The position numbers were made by a program, and so were the translations under genes. Below the pieces are notes generated by a model. The model was not told where the DNA came from, made no database searches, and saw nothing but the letters and a program-made list of their open reading frames with translations. Below, piece by piece: positions 15,988-24,415 of a stretch of 64,000 nt of DNA. The stretch is taken from the NCBI RefSeq assembly GCF_001418225.1, contig NZ_LIPT01000006.1, positions 124,001 through 188,000 of the forward strand, read 5' to 3'. Position 1 is the first letter of the stretch. Every line of letters begins with the position of its first letter. This DNA comes from Pannonibacter indicus. GTDB taxonomy: Bacteria > Pseudomonadota > Alphaproteobacteria > Rhizobiales > Stappiaceae.

Positions 15988-18000
15988 ATGAGCGGCATGG
16001 ACGGTGACAGCCCCGGAGGCAACGGCCCCGAGCACGCAGCAGAGCATGAGCGGGATGACCTGACGATCTCCATGTTCGGCGATGCTCCGGCTGAACCTGC
16101 CCCTTCTGCTCCCGCACCTGCGCCTGCTGGCGAGGGGAAGCAGTCCGGCGCCTACCGGGTGCTGGCGCGCAAGTACCGTCCCCAGACCTTTGACGATCTC
16201 GTCGGCCAGGAGCCGATGGTCCAGACGCTGGAAAACGCCTTTGCAACGGGGCGCATTGCGCAGGCCTGGATGCTGACCGGCGTGCGCGGTGTCGGCAAGA
16301 CGACGACCGCCCGCATTCTGGCGCGCGGCCTCAATTATGAGATCCCCGGCGAGGTGGAGCGCCCGACGGTGCAGCTCACCCGCGAGGGCACCCATTGCCG
16401 CGCCATCATGGAAGGCCGCCATGTCGATGTGATCGAGATGGACGCCGCCTCGCACACCGGCATCAACGATATCCGCGAGATCACGGATGCAGCGCGCTAC
16501 CGCCCCGCTTCGGCGCGCTACAAGGTCTACATCATCGACGAAGTGCACATGCTCTCCAACGCGGCCTTCAACGGCCTGCTGAAGACGCTGGAAGAGCCGC
16601 CGGAGCATGTGAAGTTCATCTTCGCCACCACGGAAATCCGCAAGGTTCCGGTGACGGTGCTGTCCCGCTGCCAGCGCTTTGACCTGCGCCGCATCGAGCA
16701 ACCCAAGCTCGTTGGCCTCCTGCGGCGCATTTCCAACGCCGAATCCATCGACATTTCCGACGAGGCGCTGACGCTGATTGCCCGCGCGGGCGAAGGCTCG
16801 GCGCGTGACAGCCTGTCGCTGCTGGATCAGGCGATCGCCCATGGCGGCGGTCACATTGATGCAGAACAGGTGCGGCAGATGCTGGGCCTTGCCGACCGGG
16901 CGCGGGTGATCGACCTTTTTGGCCATCTCATGTCCGGCCGCATTGCCGAAGCGATGGAAGAGCTTGCCGGGCAATATGCCATTGGCGCAGACCCCGCCGT
17001 CGTGCTGACGGATCTGGCCGATTTCACCCATCTTGTGACCCGGCTGAAGATTGTGCCCAAGGCGGGTGAGGAAGTCTCCGTCACTGAGACAGAGCGTCTG
17101 CGTGGCCGGGAATTTGCCGAAAAACTGTCGATGCGCGCCCTGTCGCGGGCCTGGCAGATCCTGCTGAAGGGCATTTCCGAGGTCCAGGCCGCGCCCAAGC
17201 CGCTGGCGGCTGCCGATATGGTGCTGGTGCGCCTTGCCTATGCGGCGGACCTGCCGGATCCGGAAGAGGCGCTGAAGCTGCTGAAGAGCGGCGGCTTCCC
17301 GTCCCTGCCCGCCGGCGGCGCGCCGCAGGGGGCAGGTCAGCAAGGTTCTGGCCAAAGTGGTGGCCAAAATGGCGGCATGCAGCCGCAGGCCGGCGGTCAG
17401 ATGGGCCAGCCGGGCGGCCAGAGTGGCCCTGCAGGGCAGAGCGGCTATGCTGGCCCCACGATGAGCGGCAACGGCCCGCGTCTTTCGGCCATCGCCGGGG
17501 GCGCAGCCCAGTCTGTGGCCCAGTCAGTTGCTCAACCGTCTCCCCAGCCAGCCGCCGTGCAGCAGGCACCTGCTGTTCAGCTGCGCTCGCTGGCCGATTG
17601 TGCGGCGCTTGCCTCCGAGCGGCGTGACATTCCGCTGAAGGTCTCCATCGAGCGGCAGATGCGGCTGGTGAAGTTCGAGCCGGGGCGCATCGAGATCCAG
17701 CCGACAAAGGACGCGGGCGCGGATCTGGCCGGTGAATTTGGCCGCAAGCTGACCGAATGGACCGGCATGCGCTGGATCGTTTCCGTCAGCCGCGAGCAGG
17801 GCCGCCCGACGATCCACGAGGAGCGCGAGGCAATGCAGGCCCAGCTCCTCTCCGATGCCCGATCGCATCCGACCGTCGCCGCGCTTCTGGCCGAATTCCC
17901 CGGCGCCCGCGTCGTCGATGTGCGGGTCAACGAGGAAGAGGAAAGCATCGACGATCCACTGCTTGCCGAAGCCCTCGGCACGGATGACGACGACCTGTGA
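15988..18000 (+). CDS. dnaX: DNA polymerase III subunit gamma/tau
   Basis: This is the clamp-loader ATPase of the replisome. After an acidic, Pro/Ala-rich N-terminal tail of about 50 residues come YRVLARKYRPQTFDDLVGQE, the Walker A motif GVRGVGKTTT, Walker B IIDEVHML and the sensor LSRCQRFDLRR. The usual four-cysteine zinc module is reduced to EGTHCRAIMEGRH, with a single Cys, as I recall from rhizobial homologues. A Gly/Gln-rich linker at about residues 440-515 joins the tau domain. The start is uncertain: ATG at 15988 or 15994 is preferred to ATG at 15895, which has no ribosome site. The usual ybaB-recR genes do not follow. Confidence 0.92.
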   Translation: MSGMDGDSPGGNGPEHAAEHERDDLTISMFGDAPAEPAPSAPAPAPAGEGKQSGAYRVLARKYRPQTFDDLVGQEPMVQTLENAFATGRIAQAWMLTGVRGVGKTTTARILARGLNYEIPGEVERPTVQLTREGTHCRAIMEGRHVDVIEMDAASHTGINDIREITDAARYRPASARYKVYIIDEVHMLSNAAFNGLLKTLEEPPEHVKFIFATTEIRKVPVTVLSRCQRFDLRRIEQPKLVGLLRRISNAESIDISDEALTLIARAGEGSARDSLSLLDQAIAHGGGHIDAEQVRQMLGLADRARVIDLFGHLMSGRIAEAMEELAGQYAIGADPAVVLTDLADFTHLVTRLKIVPKAGEEVSVTETERLRGREFAEKLSMRALSRAWQILLKGISEVQAAPKPLAAADMVLVRLAYAADLPDPEEALKLLKSGGFPSLPAGGAPQGAGQQGSGQSGGQNGGMQPQAGGQMGQPGGQSGPAGQSGYAGPTMSGNGPRLSAIAGGAAQSVAQSVAQPSPQPAAVQQAPAVQLRSLADCAALASERRDIPLKVSIERQMRLVKFEPGRIEIQPTKDAGADLAGEFGRKLTEWTGMRWIVSVSREQGRPTIHEEREAMQAQLLSDARSHPTVAALLAEFPGARVVDVRVNEEEESIDDPLLAEALGTDDDDL

Positions 18001-18100
18001 TACCAATGCCCGGTGAGCCTGACTCATCGAGCATTTGTTAAGCCCGTGCGGCGCATGAGCAATTTTAAGGCATGATGCGTCAGCATCGAAAGCCTTGGTA
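18001..18100 (+). repeat. Stop-codon-linked intergenic repeat, copy B
   Basis: This 100-bp copy starts at the base after the dnaX TGA. It begins TACCAA and ends TTGGTA, with the shared core AAGCCCGTGCGGCGCATGAG and GGCATGATGCGTCAGCATC between. A small GATGC-TGAC-GCATC hairpin lies in the core. Confidence 0.85.
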
Positions 18101-18190
18101 CAATGGCGCCTCTTGCATTCCGGCAGGCGCAAGCCCAGTTGCTGAAAAGCCGGTACTGGTCCGGCACAAGGCAACCATGGGAGCCGCTGC

Positions 18191-18511
18191 ATGCTCGTCA
18201 CCACCACCAGCACCCTTCAGGGCCGCGAGATTGTCGAATACCGGGGCCTCGTCACCGGTGAGGCCATTCTGGGGGCCAATATCTTCAAGGATCTTTTCGC
18301 CGGCATCCGTGACATCGTCGGCGGGCGCTCGGGTGCCTATGAGGCGGAGCTGGCCAAGGCACGCAAGATTGCGCTGGACGAGTTGCTGCAGCAGGCCGCG
18401 AGCCTCGGCGCCAATGCGGTGATCGGGGTTGACCTCGACTATGAAACCGTCGGCAATGGCGGCTCAATGCTGATGGTCAGCGCCACCGGCACGGCGGTTG
18501 TCATCCGCTGA
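18191..18511 (+). CDS. ybjQ: YbjQ family protein (UPF0145)
   Basis: This 106-residue protein matches the YbjQ family: an initial strand [28 protein letters not shown], then a helical part with the conserved [26 protein letters not shown]-type block. The family forms pentameric rings and is often labelled heavy-metal binding, though the function is unproven. It stands between copy B of the intergenic repeat and a bidirectional hairpin, convergent with typA. Confidence 0.9.
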   Translation: MLVTTTSTLQGREIVEYRGLVTGEAILGANIFKDLFAGIRDIVGGRSGAYEAELAKARKIALDELLQQAASLGANAVIGVDLDYETVGNGGSMLMVSATGTAVVIR

Positions 18512-18536
18512 AGCGCAGATTCAGTCCTGAATGCGC

Positions 18537-18570
18537 AAAGGGCAGCCGGTGAAGGCTGCCCTTTGCTATT
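18537..18570 (+). terminator. Terminator between ybjQ and typA
   Basis: AAAGGGCAGCC (18537-18547) pairs exactly with GGCTGCCCTTT (18554-18564) around GGTGAA, followed by GCTATTTT. It suits the plus-strand ybjQ transcript best and may also end typA. Confidence 0.75.
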
Positions 18571-18587
18571 TTGAATGGCTGAAAGGC

Positions 18588-20408
18588 TCAGTTGCCCTTG
18601 GATGCAGCGCGTTCGGCGCGCTTGCGGTCGTTCGGGTCCAGCAAGGCCTTGCGCAGGCGGATGTTCTTCGGCGTTACTTCCACCAGCTCGTCGTCAGCGA
18701 TGTAGGACAGCGCCGCTTCGAGGGACAGGCGGATCGGGGTGGTCAGCTTGACGGCTTCATCCTTGCCGGCGGCGCGGATGTTGGTCAGCTGCTTGCCCTT
18801 CAAAACGTTCACTTCCAGGTCGTTGCCACGGGTGTGCTCGCCGATGATCATGCCCTGATACACCTTGACGCCCGGCTCGATCATCATCGGGCCACGGTCT
18901 TCCAAGTTGAACATGGCATAGGCCACGGCCTCACCATCGCCGTTGGAGATCAGCACGCCGGTGTGACGGGTCGGAATGTCGCCCTTGTAGGGGGCGTATT
19001 CGTGGAACACGCGGTTGAAGATCGCCGTGCCGCGGGTGTCGGACAGCAGCTCGCCCTGATAGCCGATGAGGCCACGGGTGGGGGCGAGGAACTGCAGACG
19101 GGTGCGGCCGCCGCCGGAGGGGCGCATTTCACGCAGCTCGGCCTTGCGCTCGGACAGCTTCTGCACCACGACGCCGGAATGCTCCTCATCCACGTCGATG
19201 GTGACTTCCTCGATCGGCTCCAGGCGGTTGCCCTTCTCGTCGAACTGGAAGACCACGCGCGGACGGCCGACGCAGAGCTCGAAGCCTTCGCGGCGCATGT
19301 TCTCGATCAGGATGGCGAGCTGAAGTTCACCACGGCCGGACACGATGAAGGCGTCGCCTTCCGGGGTGTCCTCGACCTTCAGCGCAACGTTGCCTTCCGC
19401 TTCGTCCATCAGGCGCTTGCGGATAACGCGCGACTGCACCTTGTCGCCTTCGGTGCCGGCCAGCGGGCTGTCGTTGACGAAGAAGGTCATGGACAGGGTC
19501 GGCGGATCAATCGGCTGTGCCATGATCGGGGTGTTCACGTCCATGGAGCAGAGCGTGTCGGCGACGGTTGCTTCCTGCAGGCCTGCGATGGCGACGATGT
19601 CACCGGCCTCGCCCTTCTCGATGGGCTGGCGCTCGAGGCCACGGAAGGCGAGCACCTTGGAGATGCGGCCGCTCTCAACCACCTTGCCTTCACGCGAGAG
19701 GGCCTTGATGGGCATGTTCGGAATGGCTTCTCCGGCAACGATGCGGCCCGTCAGGATGCGGCCCAGGAAGGGGTTGCTCTCGATGGTGGTCGCCAGCATG
19801 CGGAAGGAGCCTTCCTCTGCCTTCGGTGCCGGAACGTGGCTGACGATCAGGTCGAACAGCGGGGCCATGGATTCAGCCGGACCGGTCGGGTCATTGGCCA
19901 TCCATTCCTGCTTGGCAGAGCCATAGACGACCGGGAAGTCGAGCTGCTCTTCGTTGGCATCGAGGGCGGCGAAGAGGTCGAACACTTCGTCCAGCACTTC
20001 CTCGGCGCGCTGCTCCGGCTTGTCGATCTTGTTGATGGCGACGATCGGCTTGAGGCCGAGCTTCAGGGCCTTGCCGAGCACGAACTTGGTCTGCGGCATC
20101 GGGCCTTCGGCAGCGTCCACCAGCAGAACCACACCGTCCACCATGTGCAGGATGCGCTCGACTTCACCGCCGAAGTCGGCGTGGCCCGGGGTGTCCACGA
20201 TGTTGATGCGGGTGTCGCCCCACACCAGCGAAGTCACCTTCGCCAGAATGGTGATGCCACGCTCACGCTCCAGGTCGTTGGAGTCCATCATGCGCTCTTC
20301 CGTGCGCTGGTTCTCGCGGAAGGAGCCCGACTTCTTCAGAAGGACGTCGATTAGGGTTGTCTTGCCATGGTCGACGTGGGCGATGATGGCGATATTGCGC
20401 AGCTTCAT
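18588..20408 (-). CDS. typA: Translational GTPase TypA/BipA
   Basis: This 606-residue ribosome-binding GTPase has the G1 loop AHVDHGKTTL, switch regions with RERGITILAK, VDTPGHADF, and NKIDKP, followed by EF-G-like domains and the BipA-specific C-terminal domain. It helps 50S assembly and stress adaptation, notably at low temperature. The ATG at 20408 is preceded by GGAG with a seven-base gap; an upstream in-frame codon at 20420 is not supported. A perfect ten-base-stem hairpin followed by TCTTTT lies directly before the ribosome site and may control expression. Confidence 0.95.
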   Translation of the reverse strand: MKLRNIAIIAHVDHGKTTLIDVLLKKSGSFRENQRTEERMMDSNDLERERGITILAKVTSLVWGDTRINIVDTPGHADFGGEVERILHMVDGVVLLVDAAEGPMPQTKFVLGKALKLGLKPIVAINKIDKPEQRAEEVLDEVFDLFAALDANEEQLDFPVVYGSAKQEWMANDPTGPAESMAPLFDLIVSHVPAPKAEEGSFRMLATTIESNPFLGRILTGRIVAGEAIPNMPIKALSREGKVVESGRISKVLAFRGLERQPIEKGEAGDIVAIAGLQEATVADTLCSMDVNTPIMAQPIDPPTLSMTFFVNDSPLAGTEGDKVQSRVIRKRLMDEAEGNVALKVEDTPEGDAFIVSGRGELQLAILIENMRREGFELCVGRPRVVFQFDEKGNRLEPIEEVTIDVDEEHSGVVVQKLSERKAELREMRPSGGGRTRLQFLAPTRGLIGYQGELLSDTRGTAIFNRVFHEYAPYKGDIPTRHTGVLISNGDGEAVAYAMFNLEDRGPMMIEPGVKVYQGMIIGEHTRGNDLEVNVLKGKQLTNIRAAGKDEAVKLTTPIRLSLEAALSYIADDELVEVTPKNIRLRKALLDPNDRKRAERAASKGN

Positions 20409-20424
20409 TAAGGGCTCCAAAAGA

Positions 20425-20449
20425 CACTGCGGGCAGGGTGCCCGCAGTG
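20425..20449 (-). promoter_or_regulatory. Hairpin in the typA leader, possible attenuator
   Basis: CACTGCGGGC (20425-20434) is exactly repeated inverted as GCCCGCAGTG (20440-20449). On the minus strand the stem is followed at once by TCTTTT and then, three bases on, the GGAG ribosome site of typA. The stem plus T-rich tail resembles an intrinsic terminator inside the leader. Confidence 0.55.
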
Positions 20450-20577
20450 CTTGTCTTCAAATTGTGGCTGACGCCCGCTGGTGCTCACGGGCGGAAATTC
20501 GCGCCCTGTATAGTCTGCGGCGGCCATTTGTGCAACGCGGCAGCGCATCTTGACGCAAATCAGCTGCCGCTCTAAAT

Positions 20578-20592
20578 GTAAGTCAGCCTTAC
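20578..20592 (+). promoter_or_regulatory. Possible MarR operator
   Basis: GTAAG and CTTAC form a short inverted repeat with a five-base gap in the AT-rich segment 26 bases before the MarR gene. Short arms make this a weak call. Confidence 0.3.
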
Positions 20593-20617
20593 TATATGTC
20601 CGTCTTATGAAATTTGC

Positions 20618-21070
20618 ATGGTGCCTTGCGTGGCTGATCCGACCCTTGGTTTTCTTGTCGCCGATGTCGGCCGGCTGATCCGCCAGCGCTTCGAGGCGGC
20701 GCTGAGCGGCGTGGACTGCGGCCTGACGGCGGCGGAGGCCCGGACGCTTAACATGGTGCGGCAATTGCCGGATCAGCGCCAGAGCGTGCTGGCGGCGATC
20801 CTCGGCATCGAGCCGATGACGCTGGTGGGGCATCTCGACCGGCTGGAACAGGCGGGCCTGATCTGCCGGGAGACCGACCCGCAGGACAGGCGCGCCAAGA
20901 TCGTCGTTCTGGGCGAAGCGGCGCAGAGTGTGCTGGCCAAGATCGACGAGGCGCTTTTGCAGGTGCGCGCGGAAATCAGCCACGGCATGACCCCGGAGGA
21001 GACCGCAGCCGCGGTGCGGGTCCTGCTTCAGGTGCGCAGCAATCTGGCGGCGGCCGCAGACCGGGCCTGA
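20618..21070 (+). CDS. MarR family transcriptional regulator
   Basis: This 150-residue protein has the MarR winged-helix pattern: an N-terminal dimer helix (LIRQRFEAAL), QSVLAAILGIEPMTLVGHLDRLEQAGLICRETDPQDRRAKIVVLGE (recognition helix and wing, residues 45-90) and a C-terminal dimer helix. It precedes the Bcr/CflA-like efflux gene by about 70 bases in the same direction, so it probably represses its own operon and responds to a drug or aromatic acid. The start could be a later GTG at 20633. Confidence 0.87.
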   Translation: MVPCVADPTLGFLVADVGRLIRQRFEAALSGVDCGLTAAEARTLNMVRQLPDQRQSVLAAILGIEPMTLVGHLDRLEQAGLICRETDPQDRRAKIVVLGEAAQSVLAKIDEALLQVRAEISHGMTPEETAAAVRVLLQVRSNLAAAADRA

Positions 21071-21143
21071 GACCAGAGGCATGCAGCCAGAAGCCAGAAA
21101 GATGGAATTCGGATTTCTCCGGGCGGGGAGGCCCGCACAACGG

Positions 21144-22373
21144 ATGGATCAGATGCGGGACAGCGTGACACCTCCCATGAGCGAAAGGCGCACCGCCCTG
21201 ATCGGCGCGGCGCTGGTGGCAATCGGGCCGATTTCCATGGCGCTTTATACGCCGGCCATGCCGGTGCTGGCCGACGCTTTCGAGACGACGCGCTCGATGA
21301 TCAAGCTGACACTCACGGCCTATTTCACCGGCTTTGCCCTGACACAGCTGATCTGTGGCCCGCTGACCGATGCCTTCGGGCGCCGTCCGGTCACCCTTGC
21401 CTTTCTGCTGCTGTATCTCGCCTCCACCCTGCTGGCGGCCTTCGCGCCAAGTGTCGAGGGCATGATTGCCGCCCGCGCGCTGCAAGGGGTTGGCGCGGCC
21501 ATCGGTGTGTCCGTGTCCCGCGCCATCGTGCGCGACCAGTTCACCGGGCAGACCTCGGCGCGGATCATGAACACGGTGGCGATGATGCTGGCCATCGGCC
21601 CGGCCATCTCGCCCACCGTTGGCGGGTTGACGCTGGAGTTCTTCGGCTGGCGTGAGATCTTCTATTTCATGATCGTCTATGGCGCGGTCCTGCTGGGGGC
21701 GGTGTGGATCTTCATGACGGAGACCAACCGCTACATCGACCGGGCCAATCTTCAGCCTGCGCGGCTTGTCATCAACTATCTGACGCTGCTGAAGACGCCC
21801 TCCTTTCTGCGGCCCAGTCTGCTGGTGGGGTTTGGCATCGGCACCATCTACACGCTGGCCACCATCCTGCCCTTCGTGCTGATCGACCACGTGAAGCTGA
21901 CGCCCAGCGAGTTCGGTCTCGGCATGATGGTGCAGTCCGGTTCCTTCATGGCGGCAACGATTGTCGCCTCGCAGGTGCTGCGGCGGCATGATGCGGGCCT
22001 GCTGGTGCCGCCCGCGCTCTGCGGCATGGCGCTGGCTGCCGCGGCGATCATCGTCTCCCACGCGCTGTTTGCGCCGGGCTTTCTCAGCGTGATGCTGCCG
22101 GTGGGCCTGTTCTCCTTCTCACTGGCCTGCCTTCTGCCCGCTGCCACCACGGCGGCGCTGCAGGGCTTTCCGCAGCTTGCTGGCTCTGCCTCCTCGCTGA
22201 CAGGTTTTCTGCAATTCGGCACCGGCATTCTCGGCAGTCTGGTGGCCGCATGGATTGGTGACCCGGTGCTGGCGCTGATCATCGTTGCGCCGGGCATGAT
22301 GCTGCTGGGGGCGGGGCTCTACCTGGCTCTGACGCCGCTTGCGAGGGCGAAGGAGTGGGGCGGCGGCAGCTGA
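21144..22373 (+). CDS. MFS multidrug efflux transporter, Bcr/CflA type
   Basis: The protein has twelve hydrophobic segments and the 12-TMS drug/H+ antiporter motifs: ALTQLICGPLTDAFGRRPVTL in the first cytoplasmic loop and the helix 5 motif LAIGPAISPTVGG. The Bcr/CflA subgroup exports chloramphenicol, bicyclomycin and similar drugs. The substrate cannot be told from sequence. The start is unclear: in-frame ATGs lie at 21081, 21144, 21153 and 21177. The one at 21144 has GGGGAGG about 12 bases before it, whereas the transmembrane part only needs 21177. It is paired with the upstream MarR regulator. Confidence 0.87.
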   Translation: MDQMRDSVTPPMSERRTALIGAALVAIGPISMALYTPAMPVLADAFETTRSMIKLTLTAYFTGFALTQLICGPLTDAFGRRPVTLAFLLLYLASTLLAAFAPSVEGMIAARALQGVGAAIGVSVSRAIVRDQFTGQTSARIMNTVAMMLAIGPAISPTVGGLTLEFFGWREIFYFMIVYGAVLLGAVWIFMTETNRYIDRANLQPARLVINYLTLLKTPSFLRPSLLVGFGIGTIYTLATILPFVLIDHVKLTPSEFGLGMMVQSGSFMAATIVASQVLRRHDAGLLVPPALCGMALAAAAIIVSHALFAPGFLSVMLPVGLFSFSLACLLPAATTAALQGFPQLAGSASSLTGFLQFGTGILGSLVAAWIGDPVLALIIVAPGMMLLGAGLYLALTPLARAKEWGGGS

Positions 22374-22475
22374 CCGGCGGCCTTGCGGCGTTTTCTGTGC
22401 CGCAACCGTCCTGCAGCTTGACCTCTCCCCGGCAAAGCGCGACATAGCGCCTTCGATCTTGCGGGAGCTTCCTCA

Positions 22476-23297
22476 ATGACACAGGCTGCCTATCAGCTGC
22501 CGGACCTTGCCGGTTCTGCCCGCCCGCATGTGATGGGCATTCTCAATGTCACGCCGGACAGTTTCTCCGACGGCGGGCTGCACGCGGCAGCGGAAGCGGC
22601 CATCGCCCATGCCCGGCAGATGATTGCCGAAGGCGCCGATATCATCGACATCGGCGGCGAAAGCACGCGGCCGGGAGCGGCACCTGTCTCGCTGGACGAC
22701 GAGTGGGCCCGCCTTGCCCCGGTTCTGGAACCGGTGGTGGCGCTGGGCTGCCCGGTCTCCATCGACACCTACAAGGCGGAGACCGCCCGCCGGGCCTGCC
22801 GCGCCGGGGCGGTCATCGTCAATGACGTCTGGGGCCTGCAGAAAGATCCGGCCATGGCCGGTGCCGTGGCCGAAGCGGGCGTCCATGTGGTGATGATGCA
22901 CAACCGCGAGGCCGCAGATCCCGCCATCGACATTCTCGCCGACATCGACCGCTTCTTCGAACGCTCGATGGAGCTGGCAGAGCGCGCCGGGATTGCGAGA
23001 GAAAAGCTGATCCTCGATCCGGGCTTCGGCTTCGGCAAGACGCTGGACCAGAATTTCCTCATCCTCAACCGCTTCGCAAGCTTGCGCAAGCATGGCCTGC
23101 CGCTGCTGAGCGGCGCCTCGCGCAAGCGCATGATCGGCGCGGTGCTGGATGTGCCGCCGCAGGAGCGGCTTTTCGGCTCGCTGGCGGTGCATCTTCTGTC
23201 GCTGGAACGGGGCGCGGCGATCCTGCGCGTCCACGATGTCCGCCCGCATGTGGAGGCGGCGAAGATCTTTGCCGCGATGAAAAGGGAAGCCGTCTGA
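22476..23297 (+). CDS. folP: Dihydropteroate synthase
   Basis: This 273-residue enzyme joins p-aminobenzoate to the pterin pyrophosphate in folate synthesis and is the sulfonamide target. Both signatures are clear: GILNVTPDSFSDGG at residue 21 and the GADIIDIGGESTRPGA loop, with LDPGFGFGKT and SRKRMIG near the end. Its TGA is followed at once by the folK ATG, so the two are one operon. The folB gene that often lies between them in alphaproteobacteria is absent. Confidence 0.95.
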   Translation: MTQAAYQLPDLAGSARPHVMGILNVTPDSFSDGGLHAAAEAAIAHARQMIAEGADIIDIGGESTRPGAAPVSLDDEWARLAPVLEPVVALGCPVSIDTYKAETARRACRAGAVIVNDVWGLQKDPAMAGAVAEAGVHVVMMHNREAADPAIDILADIDRFFERSMELAERAGIAREKLILDPGFGFGKTLDQNFLILNRFASLRKHGLPLLSGASRKRMIGAVLDVPPQERLFGSLAVHLLSLERGAAILRVHDVRPHVEAAKIFAAMKREAV

Positions 23298-23801
23298 ATG
23301 AGCCTTGCTGACAACGCGGTGCGCGCGGCGCTGGGCCTCGGCTCCAACATGGGCGACCCGAAGGCCAATCTGGCCGCCGCCATCGCCCGGCTTGATGCGA
23401 GCGAGGGGATCTCCGTTCTGGCCGTTTCCTCCGCTTACCGCACACCGCCGTGGGGGCCGATCCCGCAGGATGACTACCGCAACATCTGCCTCGTCATCGA
23501 GACGGTGCTGAGCCCGCGTGACCTGCTGGGCCGGTGCCTTGAGATCGAACGGGAACTGGGCCGGGTGCGGGACGTGCGCTGGGGCCCGCGCATCATCGAC
23601 ATCGACGTGCTGATCTATGGCGGTGAACAGGTGGAGGAGGAGCATCTCTCCATCCCCCATCCGCGCATGGGCGAAAGGGCCTTCGTGCTGGTGCCGCTGG
23701 CCGAAATCTGGCCGGATGCTCCGATCGGCGGCGGCCGCACCGCCGCGCAGGCCCTCGCCACCTGCGAAGGCCGCGAGGAAATTGTCCTGCTGGCGGATTG
23801 A
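23298..23801 (+). CDS. folK: 2-amino-4-hydroxy-6-hydroxymethyldihydropteridine pyrophosphokinase
   Basis: This 167-residue kinase transfers pyrophosphate from ATP to the pterin, the step before FolP. It has ALGLGSNMGDPKANL, YRTPPWGP, and the HPPK signature RWGPRIIDIDVLIYGG with both metal-binding Asp residues, then LSIPHPRMGERAFVLVPL. It begins at the base after the folP stop and is the last gene of the pair, convergent with higA. Confidence 0.95.
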   Translation: MSLADNAVRAALGLGSNMGDPKANLAAAIARLDASEGISVLAVSSAYRTPPWGPIPQDDYRNICLVIETVLSPRDLLGRCLEIERELGRVRDVRWGPRIIDIDVLIYGGEQVEEEHLSIPHPRMGERAFVLVPLAEIWPDAPIGGGRTAAQALATCEGREEIVLLAD

Positions 23802-23803
23802 GC

Positions 23804-24118
23804 CTATACAGCGCGGGGACTGATCTGAGCCAGATCTTCTGCGATTTCACGGCGCCGCTGCATCAGGTCATAGTCTGCCTGAAGGCCAAGGAAAAAGCCT
23901 TCCGAGATGCCGAAATAGCGCGCAAGCCGCAGATCCGTGTCAGCGCTGATGGACCGCTTGCCGAGCACGATTTCATTGATGCGCCGCGGCGGCACATCCA
24001 GCGCGCGCGCAAGGGCATTCTGGCTGAGATCCATCGGCTTGAGAAAGTCCTCAAGCAGAACTTCGCCCGGATGCGGGTTCGGCAAAAGATCAGCTGTGGT
24101 AGCCGGTGATGGTGACAT
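23804..24118 (-). CDS. higA: HigA-type antitoxin (XRE helix-turn-helix)
   Basis: This 104-residue protein has the HigA/VapI pattern: NPHPGEVLLEDFLKPMDLSQNALARALDVPPRRINEIVLGKRSISADTDLRLARYF, a helix-turn-helix at about residues 30-75. HigA neutralises the HigB RNase and represses the operon. Its ATG at 24118 lies inside the last codons of higB (29-base overlap), and its stop is two bases from the folK stop, so it converges tightly with folK. Confidence 0.9.
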   Translation of the reverse strand: MSPSPATTADLLPNPHPGEVLLEDFLKPMDLSQNALARALDVPPRRINEIVLGKRSISADTDLRLARYFGISEGFFLGLQADYDLMQRRREIAEDLAQISPRAV

Positions 24119-24374
24119 GTGCCGGACCTCCTTCCTGCCAGACAAAACAGATGCGCAACTGATCATTGATGCGGATGCTGAACTGGCCGGTTCTATCGCA
24201 CTTCAGGGCCTCCAGGCGATTGCCCGGCGGCACGTGCAGGTCATTGATGACCCTTGCCTGTTTCAGCATGCGGAGCTTGCGCAATGCAACGGACTGCATG
24301 GCGGACGGAAGGCGCCGGCTCACGCGCCCGGACCAGATAAGTTCCGTTTCAGGATCGGCAAAGCCCTGGATCAT
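24090..24374 (-). CDS. higB: HigB-type toxin (RelE/ParE superfamily)
   Basis: This 94-residue protein has the HigB order of motifs: an early TELIWSG, LRKLRMLKQARVINDLHVPPGNRLEALKCDRTGQFSIRINDQLRICFVW and a C-terminal VTITGYH. HigB cuts mRNA on the ribosome. Toxin before antitoxin is the normal higBA order. An inverted repeat operator lies ten bases upstream. Both genes look intact, so the module is probably functional. Confidence 0.9.
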   Translation of the reverse strand: MIQGFADPETELIWSGRVSRRLPSAMQSVALRKLRMLKQARVINDLHVPPGNRLEALKCDRTGQFSIRINDQLRICFVWQEGGPAHVTITGYHS

Positions 24375-24383
24375 GGGTAAATA

Positions 24384-24415
24384 TAACGCATGGCGTTATA
24401 TAGCGCCATGCGTTA
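24384..24415 (-). promoter_or_regulatory. higBA operator palindrome
   Basis: TAACGCATGGCG and CGCCATGCGTTA form a perfect 12-base inverted repeat with an eight-base AT-rich gap holding TATATA, ten bases before higB. It is well placed as the HigA operator over the promoter. The right arm includes the TAA stop of the upstream lysozyme gene. Confidence 0.8.

Noticed and set aside
18531-20354. A 607-codon plus-strand open frame antisense to typA
   Set aside because: It is rich in His, Gln and Val in a way typical of the reverse complement of a GC-rich gene, and typA is certain.
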